Source of the DNA: Nepenthes gracilis
Lineage: Eukaryota; Streptophyta; Magnoliopsida; Caryophyllales; Nepenthaceae
Length of the DNA stretch: 64,000 bases
Assembly (NCBI GenBank): GCA_033239525.1
Contig: BSYO01000010.1
Coordinates: 8,955,379 to 9,019,378, forward strand
Reading direction: 5' to 3'
Shown: positions 57,101 to 63,485 of the stretch, piece after piece
How positions within the stretch are numbered: the stretch's first letter is position 1
How the letters are laid out: each line of letters begins with the position of its first letter
The notes under the pieces: model-generated
The model's input: only the letters and a program-made list of their open reading frames with translations
Database searches by the model: none
Told to the model about the DNA's origin: nothing
Position numbers and translations under genes: made by a program

Positions 57101-59640
57101 CGGCTACGACTGATATTGATACAAATATTTCCATCCGTGGTAGTGGTTTAGAGTCTTAAGACTTGTTTGGAATTGTTGACGAAACAACTTCTAGAAAAAG
57201 TTATAAATTATGCTCCCCTAAAAATCCATCTGAAATGCTAATTGAGATTTACATGAGTTAATTTTGATTTTTTTAAACTATTTCAATTCAGGAACCTCCC
57301 AAAAAACCCAAAAGCACTTTGTCAATTACTACACATAGTAGCTTTTCCCAAAAGCAATGTTTACAATCAATCCTAAACACACCCTAATATATAATATCAT
57401 GAGCAAATCATCAACAATATCAGTAAACCAAATACCTGATGCCCTGCCCAATACACTCGCCACAATTGACTAGAGGTTGGCTTCTCTTCTATGTGAAATG
57501 CACTCGCCGAGAGCAACTCTACACGCAACTCAGCCCAAAATTCTGCAGCTTTTTTATACATTTCCTGATAAGCATGATTTGCCATAAGAGATTTAAGATA
57601 CAACAAATAGGAAGAAGTAACAGAAAATTACTCATTACATACTAAATTAGAAAGCATAAAGATCTCATTGTTGAACAGTCATACTTTCCAATAAAATAGC
57701 AAGAGAGCGCACCATTGATGACAAGATGGAAACTCATATATTCATTTACATATATCCAGAGAAATAAGAAAAACCAAGGATGTGGATTAGCAAAAAAAAT
57801 ACCTACCCCCTTCACAAAGGCATTTTGTTAGCATAAAGAAACATTTTGTTAGCATTTTGTCAACTGGAATACTCTAGAAACCACCAAGACATCTAGAACC
57901 TTGTAAATATCTAGATATTATAGCATAGTATTCTCGGCAAAAGAAGGTAGTGGAATACTACAGAAAGCATCTATGGAAATATTCTAGGAGAAATCTAGAA
58001 GCTTAATCCTAGCCATCCACAAAGGTGGATGGGGGAGCTCCACTATAAACGGGGAGGAGATTTCATTTGTACTCACCAAGTGAAAGAGCTCTCAAATAAT
58101 ACAAGCTCTCTAAGTCTTCCACATTCTCCCCTTTGTGCTTCCATGTGTGTTCCTTTGTGCTCTCCGCTCGCCACCAAATCACTTAGCTTGATACTAAGTG
58201 CTTTTGTTAGGCTGACTTAGTAGCTCTAAGAGTGATGGTGTTGCTAAGTGCCACACATATAAACTAGTTGAGTGTCATCCTGTTACAGATGGTATCCGAG
58301 CATTGGTTACGAAGGAGCTGGAAATACTTATGGTGACAAAGGAAGGATGGATATGTATTCAGTAATTACAGATGAGCACGAAAGGGATCATGCCCGAAAA
58401 ATGGAGGATTCATCTAAAGGAGAACTCTCTCCAAGGACACTTTGGCAAGCATTGATGATAGGCTAACTAAAGTGGACATTGTTGTGGGCAACATTCATGA
58501 ACATCTCAATAGGATGTTCCAAGGAGCAATCAAATCCTTGGCCCACTCCTTGAGGAAGAAAATGGAGGAGTTCTGTGGCCTGTTGATTGGGGAACTCCAC
58601 TATCTACGAGACCAGATCAACACAGTAGAGGTAGACTTCACAGTGTGCAAGGTGGCAATGGTGAACATTGCTATGGGAAGCAACATGCCTAAGGTGAAAG
58701 AGTCCCTAAACCCCTGAATTATTCTGGCATGCATGATGCTAAGGAACTTGAAAATTTTCTTTGATGCATTGAACACTATTTTGACATCGTGCATATTACC
58801 GACAATGCTATCAAGATTAGTACTTCTACTTTATATCTTGACCACGATGCTATGTTTGGTAGAAGATCTGCTGTAGTGATAGAATGGGGCATGCGCCCTA
58901 GACACATGGGAATTTTTTTTAATTGGTGATGCAGCTTCTATGCCATTCTTTTGCTGAATCAGTAACCTATTTGTTACTTCACTGTGGTTATGCGACTTTT
59001 GATTGGTTGTAGTTAGGTGGGACAGGACTGGAAGTATTTTGGATGAATTTTTAGCCTGGGTGGGAATGGTTCTTCAAAAGCAAAAGGAAAGGACACTTTT
59101 TGTATATTTCCTACTTGCGCTACAATCCAGTTTCTGTGCATTAAAAAGGATGAGGTGGCTTTTGATAACACCAATATTGCTGTCGGGGCATTGCAGGTTG
59201 GTTGGTTACAATGGTTGTTCTCATGTTGTTATCCTCATCATCTTAAGTTGATTCAGTTTTTGGAAATTTTGAGGTAGCAGTGTTCTTTATTTGCCCTTTC
59301 TGTTTCTTGTTGTCAGTTCTGCTTTATTTCCACATTTTACTTGCTTGGTGTCTATCATTTTTACTGAAAGGGAGGGGAGGAGGGGAAGCAGAAGACTACA
59401 AAAGGATGCAACAATCCTCCATACCATCATCTTAGCATCTAATGGAGCTTCAACAACTTCAAATTCTGCCCCTTTATAGCTGAGTGTCCGACAAACGAAC
59501 ATCCCCCTAAATGGTGAAACAAATTAGGCAATAGTATTCACTATGTACGACACTTTTGAAAAATTAAAGACCACAAAACCTGGCTTTCATGTCCATGGCG
59601 ACAAGTTCCAAAGCCCCAACACCCCCTTTATCTAGGGCAC
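21134..59640 (-). CDS. FGT1: FORGETTER1 (Strawberry-notch homologue), 3' two thirds, 24 exons, continues past the right edge
   Basis: Plant FGT1 is a nuclear helicase-like coactivator that works with SWI/SNF and ISWI remodelers to keep nucleosomes low at heat-memory genes. Joined exons, 5' to 3': 59640-59580, 59506-59425, 57564-57436, 52032-51889, 51787-51688, 51616-51497, 51166-51096, 51022-50850, 50740-50647, 41069-40972, 40402-40267, 40030-39924, 39139-39044, 38959-38872, 38738-38618, 38370-38259, 38176-38053, 37976-37899, 37809-37691, 28048-27995, 27912-27810, 22751-22623, 22311-22200, 21165-21134. They total 2483 bases: 2 bases of a split codon, 826 codons and a stop. Residues 1-60 end the N-terminal NTPase domain (AAA_34); 213-292 hold the PHD finger; about 325-520 are the SNO helicase C-terminal domain (Helicase_C_4) with [13 protein letters not shown] and [11 protein letters not shown]; the rest is the conserved SNO tail. 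No frameshift or stop is seen. Missing N-terminal exons must lie beyond 64000. Confidence 0.92.
21166..22199 (-). other. FGT1: FGT1 last intron
   Basis: 1034 bases. Holds a 12-base C run at 22061-22072 followed by A tracts. No other gene or repeat recognised; short ORFs on both strands look accidental. Confidence 0.7.
22200..22311 (-). CDS. FGT1: FGT1 exon W
   Basis: 112 bases. Encodes [20 protein letters not shown] then [17 protein letters not shown] and the first base of an aspartate codon. Acceptor TGTACAG, donor CAAG|GTTTGC. Confidence 0.92.
22623..22751 (-). CDS. FGT1: FGT1 exon V
   Basis: 129 bases, 43 codons. Encodes [20 protein letters not shown] then [20 protein letters not shown] and SKQ. 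The three-cysteine cluster C-x5-C-x5-C is conserved in plant FGT1. Acceptor TTGGCAG, donor GCAG|GTTACC. Confidence 0.93.
23284..24522. mobile_element. Candidate hAT-type non-autonomous DNA element
   Basis: Left end GGCTATATTTAGTTAGGAAA and reverse complement of the right end GGGGCTGCTCAGTAACGGCT share the GGGCTGTTTGGTAAC-like layout seen at termini of many plant hAT MITEs, each followed by CTGTTTT or CAGTTTT. The interior is very AT-rich and has no transposase. I could not see an 8-bp target duplication, so the assignment is tentative. Confidence 0.4.
24708..25192. repeat. Tandem duplications within a TATCG-rich repeat
   Basis: The string GATGCAAGAATTG begins units at 24708, 24787, 24869 and 25036. 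The first three are about 80 bases apart. The fourth belongs to a larger duplication with a 177-base shift: about 24906-25011 is repeated at about 25083-25188 with no difference seen by eye. The last event is therefore young. Confidence 0.85.
25193..25310. repeat. Terminal part of a TATCG-family repeat
   Basis: Ends with GATATTTTCATCCATGG at 25291-25306, after runs of alternating GATAC/GATATT. The same terminal text closes copies at 55616-55632 (ATTTTCATCCATG) and 57124-57140 (ATTTCCATCCGTGG). It is intronic to FGT1. Confidence 0.65.
25745..26000. repeat. TATCG-family repeat copy
   Basis: Holds TGATGAAAATATTGATATCG at 25781-25800, the inverted form of the terminal motif, and GGCTGATATATTGCGATATA near 25893. 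It has no coding potential. Confidence 0.6.
26400..26640 (+). repeat. Threefold imperfect tandem repeat of about 75 bp
   Basis: The motif (A)ACAT(A/G)AGGTTTGG occurs at about 26428, 26505 and 26576. Around it, ATTATCT-ATTG-TAGAAC precedes and ATTTGCTTACAAATGGCTTG-like text follows in the first and third units. Confidence 0.65.
27810..27912 (-). CDS. FGT1: FGT1 exon U
   Basis: 103 bases. Encodes [20 protein letters not shown] then [14 protein letters not shown]. Acceptor CTTTAG, donor ACAG|GTAATC. A 5.1-kb intron follows. Confidence 0.93.
27995..28048 (-). CDS. FGT1: FGT1 exon T (micro-exon, 54 bases)
   Basis: Encodes [17 protein letters not shown] between two split codons. Acceptor GTTTCAG, donor TAAG|GTAATT. 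It is separated from the preceding exon by 9642 bases and from the next by only 82. Confidence 0.9.
28309..28459 (-). repeat. 3' LTR of intronic copia
   Basis: Minus strand begins TGTTAGAATATGCTTTAGGA after a short purine-containing tract and ends TATAATTTTACA. It pairs with 32803-32955. Confidence 0.8.
28460..32802 (-). pseudogene. Copia gag-pol remnants
   Basis: On the minus strand: gag and protease remnants (about 32800-31900, with CFHYKN-like knuckle text near 32200), integrase C-terminal wording [17 protein letters not shown] near 30970-30910, RT start HNQTWKLV and PPREKYVSC near 30400-30340, then YSDTFS and [24 protein letters not shown] palm text at about 30230-30080. Frames change repeatedly. 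Integrase before RT marks copia. Confidence 0.7.
29380..29856. mobile_element. MITE nested in the copia element
   Basis: 477 bases with inverted ends: left GAAGCATGGACAC, reverse complement of the right end GAAGCACGGGCAC, followed on both sides by GGGACA/GGAACACGAACAC-like text. The interior is AT-rich with a (TA)n run near 29648. It interrupts the RNase H side of the copia pol, so it arrived later. Such CACGGACAC ends are common in plant MITEs. Confidence 0.65.
32803..32955 (-). repeat. 5' LTR of intronic copia
   Basis: Plus-strand text TGAAATTATAAGAGATGAGA to ATATGCTGATAACA. The tRNA-Met primer site lies directly inside at about 32786-32800 on the minus strand. Confidence 0.8.
37290..37400. 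repeat. TATCG-family fragment
   Basis: AAAATATCGATATCAGG, ACAATACCGATAC and CCATATCACAATATG strings match the composition and motifs of the family at 24.7-25.3 kb. No clear ends. Confidence 0.45.
37691..37809 (-). CDS. FGT1: FGT1 exon S
   Basis: 119 bases. Encodes [20 protein letters not shown] then [19 protein letters not shown] and two bases of a glycine codon. Acceptor CATGCAG, donor GAAGG|GTGAGG. A 9.6-kb intron follows, holding a copia element. Confidence 0.92.
37899..37976 (-). CDS. FGT1: FGT1 exon R
   Basis: 78 bases, 26 codons. Encodes [20 protein letters not shown] then RGVTWQ. Acceptor GCTGCAG, donor GCAG|GTAGTG. Confidence 0.92.
38053..38176 (-). CDS. FGT1: FGT1 exon Q
   Basis: 124 bases. 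Encodes [20 protein letters not shown] then [21 protein letters not shown]. Acceptor CATGCAG, donor AAAG|GTTATT. Confidence 0.93.
38259..38370 (-). CDS. FGT1: FGT1 exon P
   Basis: 112 bases. Encodes [20 protein letters not shown] then [16 protein letters not shown]. The [12 protein letters not shown] text is a SNO-tail hallmark. Acceptor ATCTAG, donor AATAG|GTTGGC. Confidence 0.93.
38618..38738 (-). CDS. FGT1: FGT1 exon O
   Basis: 121 bases. Encodes [20 protein letters not shown] then [20 protein letters not shown]. Acceptor AAATAG, donor CTGG|GTAATT. Confidence 0.92.
38872..38959 (-). CDS. FGT1: FGT1 exon N
   Basis: 88 bases. Encodes [20 protein letters not shown] then VMYKGIMEQ after a split arginine codon. 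Acceptor TTGCAG, donor CAG|GTTTTT. Confidence 0.93.
39044..39139 (-). CDS. FGT1: FGT1 exon M
   Basis: 96 bases. Encodes [20 protein letters not shown] then [11 protein letters not shown]. Acceptor GTTGCAG, donor GACG|GTGTGT. Among the most conserved segments of the family. Confidence 0.94.
39140..39923 (-). other. FGT1: FGT1 intron, nothing recognised
   Basis: 784 bases with an 18-base A run near 39887-39904. No gene or repeat family seen. Confidence 0.7.
39924..40030 (-). CDS. FGT1: FGT1 exon L (helicase motif VI)
   Basis: 107 bases. Encodes [20 protein letters not shown] then [26 protein letters not shown] is motif VI with the arginine finger region. Acceptor TTTCAG, donor TATAG|GTAGTG. 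Confidence 0.94.
40267..40402 (-). CDS. FGT1: FGT1 exon K (helicase motif V region)
   Basis: 136 bases. Encodes [40 protein letters not shown] and RAINQ. The [14 protein letters not shown] stretch corresponds to helicase motif V. Acceptor TTCTGTAG, donor CAG|GTAAAT. Confidence 0.93.
40403..40971 (-). other. FGT1: FGT1 intron, nothing recognised
   Basis: 569 bases with an A run near 40750-40769. No gene or repeat family seen. Confidence 0.7.
40972..41069 (-). CDS. FGT1: FGT1 exon J
   Basis: 98 bases. Encodes [20 protein letters not shown] then [12 protein letters not shown] and two bases of a threonine codon. Start of the SNO Helicase_C_4 domain. Acceptor GTGCAG, donor AACAC|GTGAGT. Confidence 0.93.
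41599..42011 (+). pseudogene. Copia gag fragment
   Basis: Two frames overlap: [20 protein letters not shown] and KKMGYLF in the first, then [32 protein letters not shown] and [14 protein letters not shown] in the second. This is the UBN2-type copia gag with one frameshift inside an 11-base A run at 41760-41770. Confidence 0.8.
42530..42613 (+). pseudogene. Copia integrase C-terminal fragment
   Basis: Reads [20 protein letters not shown] then CYHPSTKK, the conserved [16 protein letters not shown] block near the end of copia integrase. The catalytic core upstream is missing. Confidence 0.8.
43150..43744 (+). pseudogene. Copia reverse transcriptase fragment
   Basis: [19 protein letters not shown] near 43160-43215 starts the domain, [13 protein letters not shown] follows, and the open piece 43409-43744 holds [20 protein letters not shown], then [20 protein letters not shown] and [18 protein letters not shown]. 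The aspartate of LDxxxALLHG is kept. The domain is cut before the YVDD box by an A-rich run. Confidence 0.85.
44655..44740 (+). pseudogene. Copia RNase H fragment
   Basis: The plus strand reads [20 protein letters not shown], matching the VSRSSAEAEFRAMA block of copia RNase H. A stop follows. Confidence 0.65.
45084..45108. repeat. (AC)n microsatellite
   Basis: About twelve AC units, followed by a doubled CGTTATTATAAATAAGTAT at 45111-45148. Confidence 0.95.
45230..45480. repeat. TATCG-family repeat copy
   Basis: Contains CATATCGGCCGATATATA near 45248, a near-perfect palindrome, then GATATTGCGATATATTTC, and ends ACCGATATTTTTATTCATG at 45453-45471, close to the family's terminal motif. Confidence 0.65.
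46055..46080. repeat. (TA)n microsatellite
   Basis: Alternating AT for about 20 bases, interrupted once by a C. Confidence 0.9.
50647..50740 (-). CDS. FGT1: FGT1 exon I
   Basis: 94 bases. Encodes [20 protein letters not shown] then [11 protein letters not shown], leading into the helicase C-terminal domain. Acceptor GATGCTAG, donor CAG|GTTGTT. The following intron is about 9.6 kb and holds a copia relic. Confidence 0.92.
50850..51022 (-). CDS. FGT1: FGT1 exon H (main part of PHD finger)
   Basis: 173 bases. Begins [19 protein letters not shown] and continues with [20 protein letters not shown]. With CDIC from the preceding exon this gives a complete C4HC3 PHD finger: C..C, C..C in CACC, H-x2-C, then CSSC. 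After it comes [17 protein letters not shown], probably helical. PHD fingers bind histone H3 tails. Acceptor AAAGCAG, donor AGAG|GTGCTG. Confidence 0.93.
51096..51166 (-). CDS. FGT1: FGT1 exon G (acidic stretch and first zinc pair of PHD)
   Basis: 71 bases. Encodes [20 protein letters not shown] then GEE. The CDIC pair is the first zinc-binding pair of the PHD finger, so the finger is split by the next intron of 73 bases. Acceptor AATGCAG, donor GAG|GTAAAT. Confidence 0.92.
51497..51616 (-). CDS. FGT1: FGT1 exon F
   Basis: 120 bases. Encodes [20 protein letters not shown] then [19 protein letters not shown], basic then acidic, low complexity. Donor chosen as GGAT|GTGAGG because it gives the phase needed by the next exon and a good donor consensus. 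A weaker site, GTGTGC at about 51463, also keeps phase and would add 11 residues. Confidence 0.8.
51688..51787 (-). CDS. FGT1: FGT1 exon E
   Basis: 100 bases. Encodes [20 protein letters not shown] and [13 protein letters not shown], then one base of a glycine codon. Acceptor TTGGTTAG, donor CAG|GTGCTC. Confidence 0.92.
51889..52032 (-). CDS. FGT1: FGT1 exon D
   Basis: 144 bases, 48 codons. Begins [13 protein letters not shown] and contains [20 protein letters not shown], a hallmark segment of SNO family proteins. Acceptor ATTGCAG, donor TAT|GTGAGT. Phase 0 at both ends. Confidence 0.93.
52100..52260. repeat. TATCG-family repeat copy
   Basis: Begins CATGGTTGGAAATATGGGCC at 52102-52121, the inverted terminal motif, and continues with CCGATACG, CAGCCAATATATC and TTGGCCAATATAG. 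Confidence 0.65.
53590..54190 (+). repeat. GC-rich decayed minisatellite, unit about 50 bp
   Basis: Units built on (C)GCCATT(G/T)...GGGAGCTC...GCTCTGTT...CGAGAGC recur with CCATT-type cores at 53608, 53714, 53769, 53820, 53856, 53901 (TCATT), 54019, 54068 (CTATT) and 54116, most 36-60 bp apart. It is far more GC-rich than the surrounding intron. It translates to no consistent protein on either strand. Confidence 0.65.
54313..54383 (+). promoter_or_regulatory. Cluster of four TTTCCCGCC-like motifs (tentative E2F-like sites)
   Basis: TTTTTCCGCC, TTTTTCCGCT, TTCTCCCGCC and TTTTCCCGCC have their CCGC cores at 54313, 54337, 54356 and 54377, 19-24 bases apart. Plant E2F factors bind TTTCCCGC-type sites. 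The cluster may simply be a short decayed tandem repeat. Confidence 0.3.
55340..55640. repeat. TATCG-family repeat copy
   Basis: Contains GGTCGATATATATCGGCATC near 55362 and AATATTGGCCGATATGGCC near 55477, and ends CCAATATTTTCATCCATG at 55614-55631, matching the end at 25291-25306. Confidence 0.7.
57060..57145. repeat. TATCG-family terminal fragment
   Basis: GATATAGCTGATATTGATAC followed by ACAAATATTTCCATCCGTGG at 57121-57140. Only the terminal part is present. Confidence 0.6.
57436..57564 (-). CDS. FGT1: FGT1 exon C
   Basis: 129 bases, 43 whole codons. Begins [20 protein letters not shown] and ends [10 protein letters not shown]. Acceptor TTATCAG, donor CAG|GTATTT. The 1.86-kb intron before it carries a gypsy LTR and gag; the 5.4-kb intron after it carries a GC-rich minisatellite and TATCG-rich repeats. 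Confidence 0.92.
57858..58287 (+). repeat. 5' LTR of a gypsy-type element in an FGT1 intron
   Basis: Begins TGTCAACTGGAATACTCTAG and ends CCTGTTACA, directly followed two bases on by a tRNA-Met primer site TGGTATCCGAGC at 58290-58301. CATTTTGTTAGCA is duplicated just outside the left end (57821 and 57844). Length about 430 bp. Confidence 0.7.
58290..58880 (+). pseudogene. Gypsy-type gag fragment behind the LTR
   Basis: After the primer site the plus strand shows a coiled-coil-like stretch ([27 protein letters not shown]) and, across two frames, text such as DAKELENFL near 58738-58764 followed by HYFD-like wording, typical of Ty3 gag capsids. The copy ends near 58880; pol and the 3' LTR are absent. 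Confidence 0.6.
59425..59506 (-). CDS. FGT1: FGT1 exon B
   Basis: 82 bases. Encodes [20 protein letters not shown] then PLDAKMM. Acceptor CATTTAG, donor ATGATG|GTATGG. The [11 protein letters not shown] segment is strongly conserved in SNO proteins. The intron to exon A is only 73 bases. Confidence 0.9.
59580..59640 (-). CDS. FGT1: FGT1 exon A (first in window)
   Basis: 61 bases. Encodes [19 protein letters not shown] after two bases of a split glycine-type codon; ends with two bases of an arginine codon. Acceptor TTTGCAG, donor AG|GTTTTG. Part of the N-terminal NTPase domain of SNO proteins. The next upstream exon is not in 59641-64000. Confidence 0.9.
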
Positions 59641-60180
59641 CTGCAAATATATTGTACAACAAGACCTCAATTAAAAGAGTTGGAACCATTATAGAGAAGG
59701 CGGCATTTTCAATACAAGGAATCATTATGAACATAGACATGCATAGAAAAAGGCATATGTAAACTGAATGTAGGATTAATTTTCTACGTATAAGCAGAAC
59801 TTGGCAGCTTGTGAGACAACACATAGTTGGGCAGCTGTGTGTGGTTGGCAAATTAAGGTGTCGATGAGCCCAGGCACCAGGAGAATTGTTTGAGCATGGG
59901 TGTCAAAACAAGTACTTAGAGGTGTGCTTGTTGATCAATACTGATTATTATATAGTTATCCCCACTTAATTGTTATTATTTTCTAGGAACTTTTATTTAA
60001 TTTATATAATTAAATTATATATTTTCATTATATAGGTTTTAACCTTAAAAAAATTTTTGGAATAAAAGCACGTAAATAGATCGAAGAATGCCTTCATTTT
60101 GACAATCTAGATAACCAGACAAAGGAAATAGGGAGAAGAGATATAAAGACGATTTTTTTTTCGAAGTCCAAAAAAACAAT
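59641..60180 (-). other. FGT1: FGT1 intron sequence 5' of exon A, no exon seen
   Basis: The open frame reaching up to 59851 is intron read-through beyond the AG acceptor at 59642-59641. No SNO-type coding text was found up to the transposon at 60181. Confidence 0.6.
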
Positions 60181-60299
60181 TGTAGATTTTATTTTGGTTT
60201 AAAATAGAATTATATATGTATAAGAAAAAAAATTAAAAAATAATTAAAAACCAAATAGAGGGGGAAGCGACCATTTGGTTAAAAAAAAAAAAACAAGGC

Positions 60300-60335
<36 letters not shown>

Positions 60336-61146
60336 TTTAGAATGTTAGTTTTTGTTCCAAAAATTTAGTGTTTTAGTGTAGAAGACTCTATTTTAGTCTC
60401 ATTATTTTGTACTTTCAAGTTTCAGTTAAATATTAAATTTATTTCAAAAACAATAACACCCTGTCAATTTAAATACAGTTCGCATCCTACTTTTGCATTT
60501 TTGCTTCATATTAATACCTAAGCATTGCAGTATTATATTGCATTGTGTTGCGGGAATAAATACATTATGGTTAGCCTTCCTAGTCCTATAACAACTCTAT
60601 ATTTTTGCATTTTAATTTTTCATACTTCATTTATAGTGCTTTTATTTTGATCCTTAGATGGCTGAGCTACCACCACTCTTACAACTTTAAATTTTAAACA
60701 TTTAGATGCTCATACTTTATTTACTGTTCCTTTATTTTCTAAACCTTGAATGGCTAAACTATCGCCACTCTAACAACTTTATTTTTATTATTTAATTTAT
60801 CACACTTTATTTCTAATCCTTTTATTTTTATGAGCTTTATATGGCTGATCCACCAACCCTTTCACATTTTTTAATTTCTATCGCTATTGGACGATAGTGT
60901 AAAATTTCTACAATTTAATTTTCCGTAAATTTAACTCCATGGTCGGATAGTAGTTGTTGCAACCATTATCATTATTACAATTTTAACGTTTTAATTTTCT
61001 TTTGTCATTTTAGTTTACAAAAACTTATGAAATTAGCTTTATATAGAAAATCAACTCAAAGTAAATATGAACCCAACCTACTGGGAAAACAATATCGAAT
61101 TCTCATACACTTGTGAAGTTAAATAAATACCGTTGAGATTTGGCCA
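60181..61146 (+). repeat. 5' LTR of gag-only copy 2
   Basis: Starts TGTAGATTTTATTTTGG and ends near TTTGGCCA, six bases before the primer site relic. It contains a (TG)n run at 60304-60333 where copy 1 has a long purine-rich promoter tract, and the 80-90-bp internal tandem repeat (about 60600-60900). The exact ends are set by comparison and are accurate to a few bases at best. Confidence 0.7.
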
Positions 61147-61152
61147 AGCTTT

Positions 61153-61170
61153 TAGCACTGTTAATGGCGA
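61153..61170 (+). other. Primer binding site relic (tRNA-Asp type)
   Basis: Reads TAGCACTGTTAATGGCGA, a decayed form of the Athila/TAT site TGGCGCCGTTGCCGGGGA. It aligns with 12681-12664 in copy 1 together with its flanks. Confidence 0.55.
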
Positions 61171-61489
61171 GTTTGTATTTTTTTTTCCGTTTCTAATTTT
61201 GTAGCCTACCACTTATAATCCAAATTTAAAAAAATTAAAAACAAAAACAAGTAAAAAGTAATAAAAAAAATATTCATATTAATTTTTTTTTAAAAGTGAA
61301 AGTTAAAAATTAAAAAAAATTAAAAAAAGTCTTAGCGTAAAAAAAGGGACAAAGTTAATATAATGATAATTAAAAAATAAAAAAATTAGAAAAGTTAATT
61401 TAAAAAAAAAAGAAAAGAGAGAGAGAGTAATCTAAAAAAAAAGGAGTTTATGCAGAGATTTATTTTAAATATTTTTGGACAAAATGTTA

Positions 61490-62400
61490 GAAGGATCACA
61501 AATGGTTGAAGAGAGCAGTGTTAATGGCAACCTTATTAGAAAAACTATTAATCATTATTGTGCACCAACACATGCTTATAATTTTCAACGACTTGGTGAT
61601 TCTTTGCAACTAGCAATACATAGTACACATTTGAATATTATGTTACCTACCTAACATATTCAATATTGATCCTAAAATAATACAACTTTTACCTCAGTAT
61701 TTTAAAATAAACTCTGAATATTCCTACCAGCATATTAAAGATTTTAAAAAAATATATGCAGAGCACTGATAAACAACACGTGCACAATAAAAATCAATTA
61801 TTTTAAACTATTCTCATTTTCTTTAAAAGATAAAGCAAAGATGTCGTTTAACACTTCAAAATCATGATCTATTTCAACATGGGTAGAAATACAAAAGGTA
61901 TTCATAAAAAAGTATTTTTCATACACAAAATACAAGCTTTTTAACATCAAATCATGGACTTTTACATCAGCCTAATGAAACTTTTTTGTTAGTGTTGATA
62001 GATATAAAATTCTACTCATTACATGTCCACATCACGGTTTTAAATTGTAGCATCTAATCAATTTTTATATGATTCATTAAATTCTCAGACGCATCAATTT
62101 TTAGAAATAATACGTGATGAGGAATTCTTCGATAACAGTCCAAATGAAGCCTATGATTGTTTTGAATATTTTGCTGAGAATGTTTAGACATGAGACATGA
62201 CCCACATACCTAATTGTGAACCAAAAAATAATACCAAGTCTAGTTGAAAGTACACATTAAAACAATTATGAAGATATTCCAAATGGACATGATACTTTAA
62301 CTAGAAAATTGGATGATCTTGGAATGACAAGTGTGGATGTACTGTATAACGAAGATTTGAGAGTTTATTGTATTTCCAAAATAGATAATTCAGGGTGGAA
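61490..62400 (+). pseudogene. TAT/Athila-type gag of copy 2, degenerate
   Basis: Across frames the plus strand reads QHIKDFKK (about 61728), LFSFSLKDKAKMSF (61808-61849), ISTWVEIQKVFIKKYF near 61875-61920, PHHGF near 62030 and DEEFFDNSPNEAYDCFEYFA near 62117-62175. This is the same gag as at 12360-11830, here more complete at the C-terminal side. Many frameshifts. Confidence 0.75.
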
Positions 62401-63307
62401 AAGTGATGGGTCACCAACCCTTTAGCACTGACATCCTCCAACTCACACCACCGCAACATGCTCCACTGCTACAACTCACTCACCAAACCTCACGCACAGT
62501 ATCTAGAGAACACATTACAAGATCCAACATCAAACTAGAATTAATACACATTAAGTCAACGCCAATGTCCAAAACACAAAGGCATTAGACGGTATTTGTA
62601 ATTGTCACACCCAGTTGATGCAATCATTGAGTGTCTAAGAGGAGGAAAATTTTTCTTGTCATCCAATATCTAATCCCCAAACACAATAAAAATCAGGAGA
62701 GGCTTCAACTAATAAGTAAAATTTAGAACAGATTCAGGAAATCATTACACATAGGAATAAGCTTATAGCAAACCCACTAATCCTAACACTCCTAAAATAA
62801 TTAATAAGTTGACGAAACTGAGGAAATAGAAAGGAATTTTTTTTGCTTGAGATTAAAAATATTTTACTGGGTAAGCACAAAGTGATAAATAATGCTGGAA
62901 ATAATAAATGCAAAAAATTTAAAAACAATTATTTTGAAAATTAATTTTTCTAGTAGAGAAAAATATTATCCACTTACTATTTTTCAACCATCATCCCCAT
63001 TCCAAATGAACTTATCATGGAATTATCATCTTGAAATAGGAAAGGCCAAGGGTAAAACCTATATATATATTGTATTGGCGAATCCTTTCAATTGGAAGAT
63101 CCACCACTTGTTAAATTATTTTATTTTGTTTTCATTTGAGGAATAATATTATCTTATTTCTACTATGAGCTAATTTTATTTAAAACTATTTTTATGCATC
63201 AAATATGAACCTACTACATGCAAAATGTCTTGGTGCTTTTTTCTTCTTAACCTATAACGATTGTATGTTTTGGTTGTTTTAAATCATAGACAATGTTTGG
63301 TTAAAAT
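62401..63307 (+). other. Non-coding remainder of the gag-only element
   Basis: A proline/threonine/histidine-rich open stretch (62403-62588) follows gag; the rest is AT-rich with no protease, RT or integrase motif in any frame. Confidence 0.55.
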
Positions 63308-63320
63308 AGGGGAGAAAATA
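63308..63320 (+). other. Polypurine tract before the 3' LTR
   Basis: AGGGGAGAAAATA lies directly before TG at 63322, the expected position of a plus-strand primer for the element. Confidence 0.5.
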
Positions 63321-63321
63321 A

Positions 63322-63448
63322 TGTTTTAATGAATATTTTTTTAAAAATATATGATTTTATTTTTAAAAAATTGACAAAAAATAAATATCATCTAGGCAGC
63401 CATTTGGTAAAAAGAACAGGGAGGCACTTCTTTGAGGGCAGAGAGCAG

Positions 63449-63485
<37 letters not shown>

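Larger units (their letters stand above)
52033..57435 (-). other. FGT1: FGT1 intron, 5.4 kb, with GC-rich island and repeats
   Basis: Holds TATCG-family pieces at 52100-52260, 55340-55635 and 57060-57145, a GC-rich block with a decayed minisatellite (about 52990-54470), and a possible BED zinc-finger remnant near 54900-55260. Other parts are AT-rich and empty. Confidence 0.75.

Noticed and set aside
58029..58220. 63-codon open frame in the gypsy LTR
   Set aside because: It lies inside the LTR and is followed by the primer site; no coding role expected.
59641..59851. Extension of FGT1 exon A upstream along the open frame
   Set aside because: The text before the AG at 59641-59642 is hydrophobic and unlike SNO proteins, and a good acceptor (TTTGCAG) ends it.
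62403..62588. Pro/Thr/His-rich open frame after gag in the right-hand element
   Set aside because: It may be the tail of gag, but alone it has no motif; not called as a separate gene.
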